Assembly (NCBI GenBank): GCA_003640385.1
Contig: RCAB01000270.1
Location: 1-64,000, forward strand
Length of the DNA: 64,000 nt
Direction of reading: 5' to 3'
Origin: Setaria digitata
Taxonomy: Eukaryota; Nematoda; Chromadorea; Rhabditida; Setariidae
The notes under the pieces were generated by a model, which saw only the letters and a list, made by a program, of their open reading frames with translations, did no database searches and was not told where the DNA came from. The position numbers were made by a program, and so were the translations under genes. Positions 25,299 through 38,500 of this stretch are shown here, piece after piece. Every line of letters begins with the position of its first letter. The first letter of the stretch is position 1.

Positions 25299-27270
25299 TG
25301 CCTGACTGCTTTTTACACATATATCAAATATTTATGAATTTTGATTTCGCTCCATTTTTTGTATGATATTTAATCTAATCAGTATCGTACACTTTAATAA
25401 CCTGAAAATGATAAACAAATAGCTTAATCTGATTTCACTTCTCAATGTTTAACAAATTTATTAAAAAACTTCACATAAGTTTTCCAAATCGTTAAATTAC
25501 AATGAATGGGCCTAACTGCAACTACAAATAGACAAAAGTTTAGTGCAAAAGTACAGTTAGACCAAATATACATCGATTGATTCTGGAAAGATTGAAAGGA
25601 AGGAACTACGTAAAGAGATGTAGGAGGATAAGGATTTCTGCTAAGTGTCGTCGAGTGTAAACATCAGGCTGTTGTAAAATGGAATGGTTTGACGTCATTC
25701 TAACGAGAAACGAGAAGTTTCTCCAGAAAAAACTATTTCTTTGGACAAAATGTTTCTTCCAAAAATACCCGCAAAACAGCGAATTTCCTAACCTTTTTCT
25801 ATCCAATGCATATGAACGAGTCCTTTCCACAACAGTCTAAAATATGGTTACAAGTTCACCGGTCCAATCCCAAATTTTCTCATTCGAGACGTTCGAAAGC
25901 TGAAACTCTTCAATAAAACAGCTTTACACAATTGTTACAAACAGTTTTCCGGAAAAAATTATGTGCCAAATTCTCTGACCATCTATTTTCAGTTCATAGG
26001 CAAAAAAAGATTTCCACATCATTCGAAATCTCCAAAGACAGGCATATTACTCCTTGGGTAATTCTGGCGGAATATATCATTTGGGGGTGGTTATTTTTGG
26101 CACATATTATTCGCCTCATTATCATCTTATCATCTTAATTGCTTCTCTACCATCAGTTTATTGTATCGCTATACTTGTCGAATGCGACAACCCAAGCGAC
26201 AAGGCTATACCGGTAAATTAACAATTAAAAAGCTACTCCTTCGAGGAGTCAAATTTGTATTTATATCAGAAGATATAACTACTGATAAATAGAGTTAGCC
26301 AGTAACATCCGATATTAAGTTACAATCAGGAATTAGCAAAGCTTATAATTTAGAAAAAAGATGAAATTCCAAAAATTATTGAAATTGTTGAGGCAATTAT
26401 TGGTCAGTGAATATTATCAGAGGACACGACTGACAAACAGATGTTTAAAGAAGATTTACATTGAATGATTAAACCACAATCAAGTACTTGATCTCTAACC
26501 ATGGTAACGTTTTTCTTCAGGATGAGTTTTTAACGAGAAAAAAATTTGGCTCCATCGCGCTTTTCTCTCAGATTGATTAAGAAAGGGTAATTTTTGCAGA
26601 GGAAACTGATTAAGATGATTAGGACGGTTATGTATTCCTGAGAATGGAGAAGGAGAGTAAATACTATTGAGGATAAGAAAGAGGTTAAGTATTTCTGAGA
26701 CTGAAGAATGATCAAGCACCCGTGAAATTAAGGACTGATCATAAGAGTGGTCATGAGACAAAAAGAGGTCAGGTAGTTGTAAAGATGACAAAGGAACGGG
26801 AATATTTGTTTCTGTCGGATAGTCTAGACAAACACTATTAATATTGAAGAAGCGGATCTTGAAATTTATCCTCATTTAATCTCACTTGCAGTGCTTGACC
26901 CCTTGTAATAGTAGCTTATTTCACTGACCAGTCAACATTTTAACCATCCAAACCAGAGAGTTACTTTGCTCAACTTTGGCCTGAACCCCATACCACAACC
27001 GTCACAAATACCAAGACGAATGTCCCAGGCCCTGGACGGGGCTCGAAACACAAACGCTTGGTTTTTTGCGGCGCGGCGTATCGTGTATTACTGAACCCTC
27101 AGGTAACTTACTTTCACAACGGAGACGAATGTCCTACATTTTAAAGTATTTGGTGACAAGGAACTTGCTTCCGTCTTAATTGGAATTCTTATTTCCTTAA
27201 AAGTCTATTCTCATCGCAACTAGATTTGGCCAAATATATATTCCAGTTGGACGCGGTGCAGTTCGATTGT
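25299..27270. promoter_or_regulatory. divergent upstream region between DUSP and PPIL3 genes
   Basis: No coding exon supported. A CRE palindrome TGACGTCA lies at 25690-25697. A short GC-rich patch at about 26960-27080, with two copies of GACGAATGTCC about 110 bp apart (27010 and 27124), sits just upstream of the PPIL3 leader. A 126-codon minus-strand open frame (26875-26495) is low-complexity and not supported by splice context. Confidence 0.4.
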
Positions 27271-28443
27271 ATGTCGGTTACGTTACAAACGACGTTAGGC
27301 GATATCAAACTTGAATTGTACTGCGATTTGTGTCCAAAAACTTGCGAAGTAAGTCTGACTAACTATTTGTAGCCATATTTTTCCTTTATGTCTCTCTTCT
27401 ACTGCAAAGCATTGCTGGTAACCTCTTTGGCAGAGGTCAGGAACTTACTATGCCTGATGTGGTTTCGTATAAAGTCTTGTTAAGTCACGAAGTATTCTTA
27501 TGGCTTAATGCTGGGACATTAAGACGACACTGTTTTTTGACAAAAAGTCATTTTTGGATATTTAAATGACCTCTGGAGTATTGAAATTCTACATTTGGTC
27601 TTTTTTAACATTAAATTACGAACTTGCAGAATTTTTTGGCGCTATGTGCTAGTGGCTACTACGATAATTGTATTTTTCACCGTAATATTAAAGATTTTAT
27701 GGTACAAACTGGTGATCCAACTGGTACTGGTAAAGGAGGTGATAGTATTTGGGGTGGGCCCATCGAAGACGAATTGAACGCCGCCTTGAAAGTAAACGCC
27801 ATGTTTCACTGCAGCTTTTACCATTCGCACTTTTTCACGCTTTGTTCATCTGTCTTTATATTATTAATATTTCTAATTAGTGTTTCATTTTCTTTTTTGT
27901 TTTTAATTCAGTTTTGCTGTAACAGTTTACAGAATCCTATTGAATTTAATTTTGAAGCTGTGGAAATTATCTTTTTACAGCACGACGCCAGAGGTGTTGT
28001 GTCTATGGCTGGTAACGGACCAAATACAGGTCGATCGCAGTTTTTTATCACTTACGCAAAGCACCCAACACTAGACTTGAAATATACAATTTTCGGAAGG
28101 TTCATTTGCTTTCCTTACCGTTAATCTTCATATGTATAAAATCTTGATTCTGCATGTTTCTTTAGTGCTGTTATTTGCCTGCAAAATAAATAGATTTTGA
28201 CATTGTATTAGTTGCACTTCATATTAGTGAACAAATTTAAATATTTTGTTTTCCTCATCCTACTTTCATGCAATAGCCACAGTTAATATTCATGTTATTT
28301 TCAGAGTAATAGACGGATTTGACGTATTGGACGAGCTAGAGAAAGTAAAAGTTGACGCGAAATATCGACCAGTAATTGAACAGAAAATTCGAAATGTTAT
28401 CATCCATGCTAATCCGATTGCCGATATGGCAACGAATTCCTAA
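27271..28443 (+). CDS. cyn-10: peptidyl-prolyl isomerase, PPIL3 / CYN-10 type, 4 exons
   Basis: Exons: 27271-27348, 27630-27791, 27981-28099, 28305-28443; 165 aa against about 161 in PPIL3. The single cyclophilin domain spans the protein: PKTCENFLALCASGYYDNC, then FHRNIKDFMVQTGDPTGTGK with the catalytic Arg44, Phe49 and Gln52, then MAGNGPNTGRSQFFITYAK, then IFGRVIDGFDVLDELEKV. The FHRNIK...TGDPTGTG and HANP tail are hallmarks of PPIL3, a spliceosome-associated nuclear cyclophilin in other animals. The position equivalent to cyclophilin A Trp121 is not Trp, so weak cyclosporin binding is expected. The leader is probably trans-spliced: ATATTCCAG ends at 27246, 24 nt before ATG. The next gene starts 4 nt after the stop. 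Confidence 0.95.
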
Positions 28444-28447
28444 AATC

Positions 28448-29720
28448 ATGTGTTTGAGTCGCTCTCCATTGCATTATATTGCATGTCCCCAACATCCTGT
28501 TTTCCCCTCTTCATTATTAACCAAAAGTGGATCGCCAAATTTCTTTCACACAAATAAAACTGTGTTACGGCATCTATCCAATGAAAAAAATGAGAAATCC
28601 ACATTCGACGGAAAATGTTCAGTTGAGATCGAAAAACAGATAGATTTGGAGAACATCCGAGAAATGCAAAAATATTTCGAACAATATGCTGAAGAGTATG
28701 TTGAGATGGAATCCGAGTCGGAGCCTTCTCATGAAATCGTAACAAAATCAGGTGTGCACTGTTTACATTCTATGCCTGAAAGTTAATAGCAAAAACACGT
28801 CATTCAGATGTTAAAATCAGCATCTACCTATTAATTTTTTTAAACTTATTTTGCATATTTTTATTACTTTATCTCCATTTTTTTCTGATTTTTTTCTTTT
28901 TTTAAATGATTTTATTATTCTGATTGTTCGAGACAATATATACAATATCTAAGGTTCACTTCACTTTTTTAACTGTTCCAGAACGCTTGCGACAGCGTCT
29001 CGAACCTTTGCTAAATTTCCAACAAGGTTCTTTGACAAATCCGCTTAGTGTGAAAGAGATCGTGGACATTCTGCGGGCAGAGCGCGCAGAAGATATTGTT
29101 TGCATCAAAGTTCCTGTTAGTAATGCTCCTGATAAATATGTTGTCATTTGTACACCCCATAATATGCGACATGGTGAAGCCATAGTGCTTTCTATACGGA
29201 AATGCTTTAAGCTTAAAACTGATAATCAAGTTTGTTATTTTGCGTTCTCTTTTTTTTCTTTTTTTTGATTTTGCGAACTCGTAGATAATTTGGCTTAGAT
29301 TAAAAAAAAAAAAAAAATGAAGGAAGAAGAAACTAGAAAACATATTTCTGCAGTTGCTGTAATAGATCGCTTTCGCTTTTCAGAGATACTGTCATATGAA
29401 GAAGATTATCACATAAAACATATATGATGCTGCTATCTGCTGCAATAGAATAACTCTGAATCACGTTCTATATTTGACCTATTTTTTTTTCAAGAATGAT
29501 TTTGAAAGAAAAAGCTGTTCATTTTTAGGTGCAGCCACCGAAAAAAGCGAAAGTTGGTCGATGGTTATGTTACACTTTTGAGGACATCTCATTACATATA
29601 ATGACCCGTGAAGCACGACTCAAATATGATCTTGAAAGCCTTTGGGGCATCGGAGTAATGGAATCTTTAGAAGATGAATTAGATATTTCAAGCCCACTTC
29701 CGATCTCTACTGCAAGCTAA
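28448..29720 (+). CDS. mitochondrial ribosome silencing factor RsfS / MALSU1, 3 exons
   Basis: Exons: 28448-28751, 28982-29229, 29529-29720; 247 aa from the ATG at 28448. The first about 80 residues are basic and Ser-rich, a plausible mitochondrial presequence, followed by a charged linker. The RsfS (DUF143) domain runs from about residue 125: VKEIVDILRAERAEDIVCIK, then PDKYVVICTPHNMRHGEAIV, then RWLCYTFEDISLHIMTREAR ending YDLESLW, the family signature (W...D...H....E.R..YDLE.LW). Members bind uL14 on the large mitoribosomal subunit and block subunit joining or aid assembly. In-frame ATGs at 28394 and 28406 lie inside the upstream PPIL3 gene and would extend the presequence with a basic stretch (MLIRLPIWQRIPKI), so the start is uncertain. 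Confidence 0.9.
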
Positions 29721-32700
29721 GATATCTTCCGGAACGGTTATTTACAAATCTGGATAAGAATATGGTGGTAACCAACAACTTTAATGAAATTGCACTTTAT
29801 ATAAATATGATATATATCGCTTTATATAAATATTTTTGGTATGAAATTGTTAGTCATGTGTAATAAATGCAAGATGCAGTCATTTGTCATTTGCAGATTT
29901 CAGGCTTTTCTCCTTGAATAAGAAGTGCCAACCCATTTTGAAAGACTAAGGAGTTTGCATATGTGAATTTTTGGTTCCTTTCTCTTACTGATATTTCAAA
30001 TAATAATCAGATGTGAATAATATTGCAATCATTTATCTATCATTCTGACTTAGTAGGAATATTTAATTGCATTAATTTCAAACAAGTTATGAGTCTCGCT
30101 CTTTCAAATAAATTTGATGTTGCATTCAGGCTGTCCTCTAATTTATAATGAGGAGTGAAAAGAACGGAGAAAATATGATATTTCTGGTATAGTAATAGAA
30201 GAAGTTTGTTTTGCTGATTCAAATGAAAAAAGTGCAATTTGATATGTTCAACGGGTGAAGTCTTCTAGTTCAGAAGAGTTCGTTGATATAGAAGTTTAAT
30301 ATACCTGGTACGGGATAGGAGCTCAATCCTGGAGCAAGCATCATAACTGCGTTTTTGCTAATAGCATAAAAGACGAAAAGTGTAATTGCCTTTTCCATCA
30401 AATTGTAATCCCTCCAATACTTTTTCTTCCTTTTTTTCTCTTCTTTCTTTCTGCAGAATGAAAAAAGTTTGGCATGTTAGTAAAATGTTTTTGATTTTAC
30501 AAAAATTGACAAATCATTTAAACTTTCTTAAACTTGTTCATGGATTCAATTTTTTTTAGGTAATTTTTTTTTCTTTAAATTACGTCTTATCTATCCTTCT
30601 AGTAAAAGCTTACAATGCCGCTGATGAAATACACTTGATGGGTCGTTAATGTTATGTAATCAATCGAATGTTATCAAATTTTTATGCATTATTTCGCTGC
30701 TGGATCTTCTATACTTATTTCCGTCCTCTCCCAGTACTTCATTTTTCTCTCTTTGAATACTTTTTATTCATTAAAATGGCTCATCAGAAATTATTTTTCC
30801 TTTCGTTAAGTATTTTAAATCAAAGAAATGATGATGCAATGAAGTTAAAAGAGCACCCAGCTTTGTTAGCAACCGTTCCGATTCTTATCAGTAGCTCTGG
30901 AGGAAACAAAAAACTACTGGGGCATAAATTTAACAGTGTAGTGAAGTAAAGAAGTCTAGAATAGGATGTCGTGAATTATTTTTCGTAAGACAATGTCCAA
31001 TTAACTTCTGAGTCTTTTTTTTTAAATAGGCTTTTGTCAAACCGAGAATAGAAGATTCTGCTACTTTCAGGAATATATTGGTGTTTAATCAGGAGTTTGA
31101 GTTTCATTACTGCTCAGTTTTCATTTGCGCAAAATAATTCATAAGTTATGATAAGTTGGAGAAGTAGAAATTTATGACTGTTAACTTTTTTTATAAATGA
31201 GTGACATTTATCTTCTTAAGTTTGCAAAATTTCCAGCTCATTCGTTGTGAAATTAACGATTCTACAGAAAAAATGTCTAGTAAATGTTGTAATTCTCGCG
31301 TAATAAAATGCCTTGGCACAAAGAACAAACTTGAGGAACTTTCTAAATATAAAAATGTATGCATTGTCGTTTTTCAAGACTAACTAACTATCAAGCCCAA
31401 GGATGCATACGCTGGTGTTGGCGTTCTCATAAGCCTAATCTTAATCCTCCTAAAGAAAAAGAAAGGGGAAAAGATTAACCAGTGAAGTGTTCAGTTGAAA
31501 TTCCCAGAAAGAATATTTTGACCATTTGTTGAATGAGAGATTAACATTTACTTCAAATGGAAGCATTTTAAGCGAAGGATTTTACTTCAGTATTAAAGGG
31601 CTTCGTTTTTCTTTTCTTTTCACCTTCCACTTCGCGGTATTTCCCTCACTGCTGATGTGTCACTTCCTTTCCTTAATTAAAAAAATGAGAAATCATTTCT
31701 CTCTTTATATTAACGAAGAACCATTTATTAGTAGTGATAAAGTAAACTCCCTGTCTTAAATGGATCATATTTTTCAAGTATTTCTCATTTGAAGTATTTT
31801 AGTCATCCAGTTTAACGTGTTCAGCTTACGGAGCAATAACCTGTGACCTATACGACGACTAGGAAATATTGCTAGTTTTACAACGCATATATCTGTTGGT
31901 AAGTATCATGCTAGTTCCGGTCTTTAGGTAGAAGTTTAGAACTTTGGAAATGAAGAAATGCTGACAAATGGATTTAACATTGTTTGACACTTAAGATATT
32001 TTGTTTGTTTTCAGCAACGTTTTCTTCTCGTTGTTGCATTTTTCTTCGGAAGAATTAAATTTAAAACGTTGAAGCAATAATTTTTCAGTGCTAATAAATT
32101 GATAAAATCGCGCAAAAGCAGTGAATATCTGAAGAGAATATATTTTTTCAGTCACTGATAGAAATGAAATCATGAATGTGCTCCATTCCTTTTCAGTTAC
32201 TCTAACCATCCTCCAATTTCCTGCCACTTAATCAATCATTAAAATGATAGTTATTTTGCTTAAATATTTCCATAAATGTCAGTATGATTAATTCATCCTC
32301 ATGCATCTCTTCTTCTTATTCATTGTACATGTTATCATAATATTATATTAAATAATGTTTAAATAATTTTTACCACTTATAATATCGTATTCATAAGACT
32401 AATTCATTGCACAATTTAACAGATGATAGTGATTTTTCTTTAATCGATTTCCAATAATTTGTTAGATAAGTGCATAAAGCACAACAAGAAGTGAAAAAAA
32501 AAAAGTTGAGCTGGGTGAGGTTTCAAATTTTCACTGTTTAAATTTTAATAAAATTTCAGTAGCCACAATTATCAACCACCAAGCAGATTTCTGTTATTCA
32601 TTTCCCAATTAAATTTACTGTAACTATATACCGAGCAGTATCCTTTAAAATAATTCCAAAAAATCATTTCACAAATTTAATTTGATATTGATTTTTCCAG

Positions 32701-35504
32701 CTGTTTGTTTCGATTTCCGGGCCTTTTATCCATTATCTCAATGAAGCAAATAATTCAACATAGTTCAGATGAAAAAAAAGTTTACCGGCTAGTAACAAGA
32801 ATAAAAAAAAGTTTCATTCTGTAGAGGAAATAATTAACTGAATAACTAACTGATGGAAGCTATTATCACACTTTGCTATTGAATAATTTGCCATCTTCAA
32901 TTATTTCTGCTCTCATTAATCATTTACGATAAATAAATGAATGCAAGAAATTAGTGGAAATTAATTTTCAGGAAGGTTATTATTTTGGCACTGTTCTGAA
33001 CAATACTTTTATTTTCTCTAACAATTGTATCTCAGCTTGTGCCCAACGTTATGCCATTGTTTTCGATAGCAAAATTGAATTTAATTTGAAAAGAGAATCA
33101 AAGAGAATTAAGAAATGCTCTTAACAGAAAACCGAATCAGTCAGTGAACACTGATAAGAAAATTCACTACAAAGAACATGTATCATCTGTTTCTAGAGAT
33201 TTTTATTTCTTATCACTCGAATAATTTTTTTTTTTGATAAATTACCTTTTCAGTTCTGATATGAACAGTGAATGAGAAGAAAAGAAAATGTGTGGGAAAT
33301 TTTACACTAAGATTATATTTTATTTGGCAACGTAATAGTGATAACAATCAATGAATCTCTAAATTTGGACTAGACATTAAATCTGTATAGGACTTAGAGT
33401 AAATTATAGAATTTTAATTATATTTTAAAAGCTTACGATGAACAGGTTCAACCATATGTAGTCTTAACTTCATCATATCATATCATTACTGTTTATATTA
33501 TTCCTTTTGAGGAACTCTCTTGATTAAAATTTAAAATGAACATTAAAAATTATCGACCACTATGATAATCACACACTGTTAATTTTCGATTAATAGAGCA
33601 ATATGTTAAGGCATTTTAATGTGATAATATGAGACAGTATAATCCTAAGTGATCAGAATTAATGACTTAGATGACAACATGCTAATTAACTGAATGAATA
33701 TGATTAAAAGAGAGCCAAAATAAAGCAAGCCTCTTCAGAATTTCCTCTTTTAAATAAGTAAAATGAAAAATTTAAACTCAACCACAATTTAAATTCCTTT
33801 CATTTCTCATATCTCTTTTACTTCACTGCTAGAAATTTCACATGACTAATCAAAAAAAAGGGCAAACTATTTGATCTTTTCTTTCAAGTTTTACCTTGGC
33901 TTATTTCAAAAAATTTTAAACCGTTGAAAAAAGATTTCGTCCTATTGAAAAAGTCAAAAAATTTTTGAGTTTTATCCTAAAAGCTATTGTTTTTGGGATA
34001 AATGTAGTTGACTCAGCAGAAAATGTAACAGCGCAAAGAAGCCTCAGCTGTTAAGAAACATATTAATATCATGACTTGGAAAAAATCTTAAGAGTTGATA
34101 AATTCTAAGTTCTTTGAATTAATTAGTCTTGTCCAGCAATCCATTTTAAAAGTATTATCATTCTGTAAGTCCTGCTTATCAGAATTTGTGTTCTCCTCTC
34201 CACTTGTTTAATTATTAAAATTCACATCTTGATCTTGCTAAAAGTTATATTAAGATATTTTTATCAGACAATACAAAATCCTTATTTTATTAGTAGAATC
34301 AAAAAATTAATAACTCACATAAATCATTCTTATCATTCGAGATATCAGTTGATAACAAGAAAAAAAAAAGATTCATACAATTACACTAGCCTAACAAATT
34401 TGTAAATTTTGTAAATCAAAATTATAACGTGGAATGTGAGTTTTTGAATTCAAAAATTTCTAATGGACAAGCGTAAATAAACATATAAATAAATAACTAA
34501 ATGAATAAATAACTGAATAAATAAATAAACAAATAACTAACTGAGTAAATAACTAAATAAATAAATAAATAAACGAATAAATAATTAAATAAATAAATAA
34601 ATAAATAGTAAATAATAAATTAAATAAATGAAAGAGGATAATTACTGGAGAAGAAATAAATGGTAATTTTGTTTTTTGATCGACTAAATTTTGAATTTAA
34701 TCATTGGAAAAATAAACTAAAATTTGCATAAAATTTGTTGGAATGAATGAATTTGTCTGAAAATCGTATGATAGGTTATTACTTAAGTCTAGCAACGTCG
34801 TACATAATCGTCATTCGCAACACAACAATCATCATCACTCATCATTATCGTCACCATCACAATCTCTATCAATCTCAAAACACATTTTTCATTTTACTTT
34901 AAGTGCTACTTATCAATCTTTGCAAAAGCATTTTTCCGCTGCTCACTCCTTTCAGTACTTTCCTTTCAATTCTTAGAAATATATTATCATTATTATCCTT
35001 CTCCTTTTCCCTTCTTCTTCTCCCTACTCTTTTTTTTTTTTAATTTTTCATTTGTTATTTAGAAAGTATTATTGAACATGAACAAACAAACTGGCTCTAA
35101 TATTCATTCCTCCTTTTTTTTTTGTGCAACTAATTTAAGAATATTTCAAATTGAGTTAAATATAGCCCTCGAAATTTGAAAAAATTCAATTAATTGTTAT
35201 TATATTTTGAGATACTAAAAAAAGTTAATCATATTTTTGGTCATTGATAATGAGAATAATATCATTTGCTGTTAATGAAATTTTGATAAATTTTCTACGA
35301 TAATTGGAAACTGACATCGTAATCGAACAGGTTTCAATTCTCATGTTTCCTTTTTTCATCTAACTTCTCAGCTTCATAAATATGGTGTTAAATTTGAAAT
35401 TCTTTGAAAGAATTTGCTGTTTACATGTATCGTAAGATCTCATTTCCAATATGCTGAACATTTCTTGTTCATATCATTGCAATCAGTGAAGAGCAGGTAT
35501 TTTC
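29721..35504. other. 5.8-kb interval without a supported gene
   Basis: AT-rich. Open frames at 30668-30949, 31201-31383, 31526-31759 (+) and 32227-31991 (-) have no recognisable family and no coherent exon chain. It contains AAAT microsatellite (34474-34631) and a CAT-rich patch near 34825-34865. The right part presumably holds the Shaw channel promoter. Confidence 0.45.
34474..34631. repeat. (AAAT)n microsatellite
   Basis: Imperfect AAATAAAT repeats with interspersed AACT and ACGA variants. Confidence 0.9.
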
Positions 35505-35507
35505 CAG
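35501..35507 (+). other. probable trans-splice acceptor of the Shaw channel
   Basis: TTTCCAG preceded by TATT, 11 nt upstream of the chosen ATG at 35519 and with no supported upstream coding exon. Confidence 0.4.
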
Positions 35508-35518
35508 GTGCACTAATA

Positions 35519-38500
35519 ATGGACGATCGTATTATCTTAAATGTAGGCGGAATAAGGCATGAAACATATCAGGCAACGTTAAAAAAAATTCCGGCCACAC
35601 GTCTTTCACGTTTGACGCCATCACTTGCCAACTTTGATCCTTTACTCAATGAATATTTCTTTGATCGACATCCAATTGTTTTTTCCCAAGTTTGTTTTTT
35701 CAGAAAAAAAGAAAGAGAAAAACTTTTTGAGATGATTCTTCAGTTGAAACAAGCTACATTTGAAGTCTTCTCAATGCTTTCAAGTCCACTTTTGTTATTT
35801 TTTTCATGAGCTCCGTTTGTTAAAAATTTAATATATATATTATATATATGTATGTATATTAAAAAGTTGAAAGCATTGAGAAGGCTAACAATACTAATGG
35901 TATCAAAGCAGTGATAATATGAACATTAAAAAAAAAAATCTTTTTATTAGTAACTTCGTGAACTTTGCAGCAAATTGTCTAATTAATGGAATTTCGAAAC
36001 AATTTTTAGCTTAATTTTTTGAATACTTAAACTTTAAATTATATTTTGATCTAATTTTAACAGAGAAGAATGCTTTTTGTTTGTTGCTATATCAGATACT
36101 AAATTATTACCGTACTGGTAAGCTACACTATCCGACTGATGTATGTGGTCCCCTGTTCGAGGATGAACTGGAATACTGGGGTCTAGATGCGAATCAAGTT
36201 GAGCCTTGCTGTTGGATGACTTATACTCAGCATAGGTTAGAGCAAGTTTGTTTTCAGTAATAACTTAAGAAAGTAGATTTTGGCCAAGCAATAGCATCAG
36301 CAAATAGAAGCATAAATTGAAAAACTTTGAGTGGAATTTGCGCTGATTAAAGATCTAATTAATGCCACTAGTTCCTAGACTTTTTTTCTACTCAAAAATT
36401 CCAAGGCTGAGTTTTTTTTTTTTTTTCTAAATGATTGAAGAAATTGTAGAAATACGCAAGCAACACTGGCAGTTTTGGACACATTAGATTCGGACTTCGA
36501 TAAGCATGACGATCCTGATTCACGGGAACATAAAACAATGAAGAAATTTGGTTGGGAAGAGGAGTATATCCAGGGTAGAATTACTTATTGGATGAGAGCG
36601 AAGCCCAAAGTTTGGGCTTTGTTTGATGAGCCTTATTCATCACAAGCCGCAAAGGTAATAAGACTAATTGAAGTTTTATATTATTTCCTGTGAGCTAAAC
36701 AGAACAAGAAGCATAATTTAAATGATATCTAAGCATGAAATGATGCAGTATTCATCATCAACTGGACGAAAATGTAAGAAATGAAATTATTTTGAAAAAT
36801 AATAAAAATTCAAACTTGCAACTTCACGAACACACATTATCCTTATTTTATTCCAGGTAATAGAAGCAATATCAGTATGCTTCATCGTAATTAGCATAAT
36901 ATCATTCTGCATGAAAACACATCCGGATTTTCGTATAGCTGTTTTATCTGTTATGAATATAACAAATGATTTCATTGGAATTCAGAAGATATCCACAGAA
37001 CCACATCGTGTTTTTAGTCAGGTTCATTTGCATACTGCTAAATAACTTGTGTTTTAATTAATGACAACTTGATTAATCGCTTCTGTCTCATGTAATTATA
37101 GCAAAGTGAGCTATGATAATTCTTCTTCTTGCATTAATTTAATATAATTTTCAGATTGAATATTTATGTAATTTATGGTTTACCTTCGAAATACTTGTCA
37201 GATTTATATTTTGTCCAAATAAATGGTACTTCCTCAGATCGCCGCTTAATAACATCGATCTGGTTGGTTATTTCCACTCCATTCTTTATTTCATTTTAGC
37301 ATGTTATTGCAACTTTTCAATCGCTTTTCAACTGTAACTGAATTGCTTCACTTACATTTCAGAAAACTTAAATGCTTCAAGTTTTCTTCTGAGATAAAAA
37401 TTTCCCAAAAAATGGTTCGTTGTAATTTGTATTTTCGAAATTTAACAAGATAATTTTAGGAATATATAAAATATTAACATTTTTGGTATTTGCTATGTTA
37501 TTATTAAAGATCGCAACGGCTAGCTTCTACGTAGACATTGTGCTGATACACGTTTTCGATGAAGAAGCACCGAAGGATGTAGTTGAATTCCTATCCATGA
37601 TTCGCATATTACGATTGTTCAAACTAACTCAGCACCATCGAGGGCTTCAGATACTCATTCATACATTTCGTGCTTCCGCTAAAGAACTTATCTTACTGGT
37701 GGGTCTTCATTAATGGCACAAAGTTCTCTTTTCAATAACTTTTATCTCAGAAAAAGGAAAACCGGAAATTCGAACTAATTAGCGCTAATAGGAAAATGAT
37801 GCATTTCCATTTATGCGTATGCCAAAATATACGATACCACATGATACGGTATCAGCGCTATCGTATCCATCGCAGTATAAACGATGTCAATTTTTAGGAA
37901 AGGAAACCTTCGCATTCATTTTTTAGGTATTTTTTCTTGTCCTTGGCATTGTAATATTCGCAACACTGGTATATTATGCTGAAAAACTGGAAAATAATCC
38001 TAATAATCAATTTGTGAGTATACCGCTTAGCCTATGGTGGGCAATATGTACAATGACTACGGTTGGTGGCATTACAATTTGTACAGTAATCAAGAAAGAG
38101 CAGCACCTTTCTTCTTTTCTTTAAATTTTAATTTAAAATAAAGAAAGGTGAGCGTGAAAATATTACAGAAAACAGTTTGTGGTTTCTTCAAATAGAAATA
38201 TAAATCACCGAAAAAAAATTCTACCAGGTGGGTTACGGTGATATGACCCCACATACATCACTGGGACGTTTGGTGGGAAGTTTATGTGCAGTAATGGGTG
38301 TGCTAACTATTGCTCTTCCGGTACCTGTTATCGTTGGTAATTTCGCAATGTTTTACTCTCATATTGAAGCCCGAGAAAAGTTGCCCAGGAAGCGTCGACG
38401 TGTAATACCCGTTGAACAGGTGAACAGTTGTTATTTGACGTGATTGAAAGCTTTCAAATTATCATCTATTATTTTTAAAACAATTTTTTTATTTTGCATA

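Noticed and set aside
26495..26875. 126-codon minus-strand open frame as a gene
   Set aside because: Low-complexity Ser/Leu/His content, no splice or family support.
30668..30949. 93-codon plus-strand frame as a gene
   Set aside because: No signal, domain or splice context; codon use like the surrounding AT-rich DNA.
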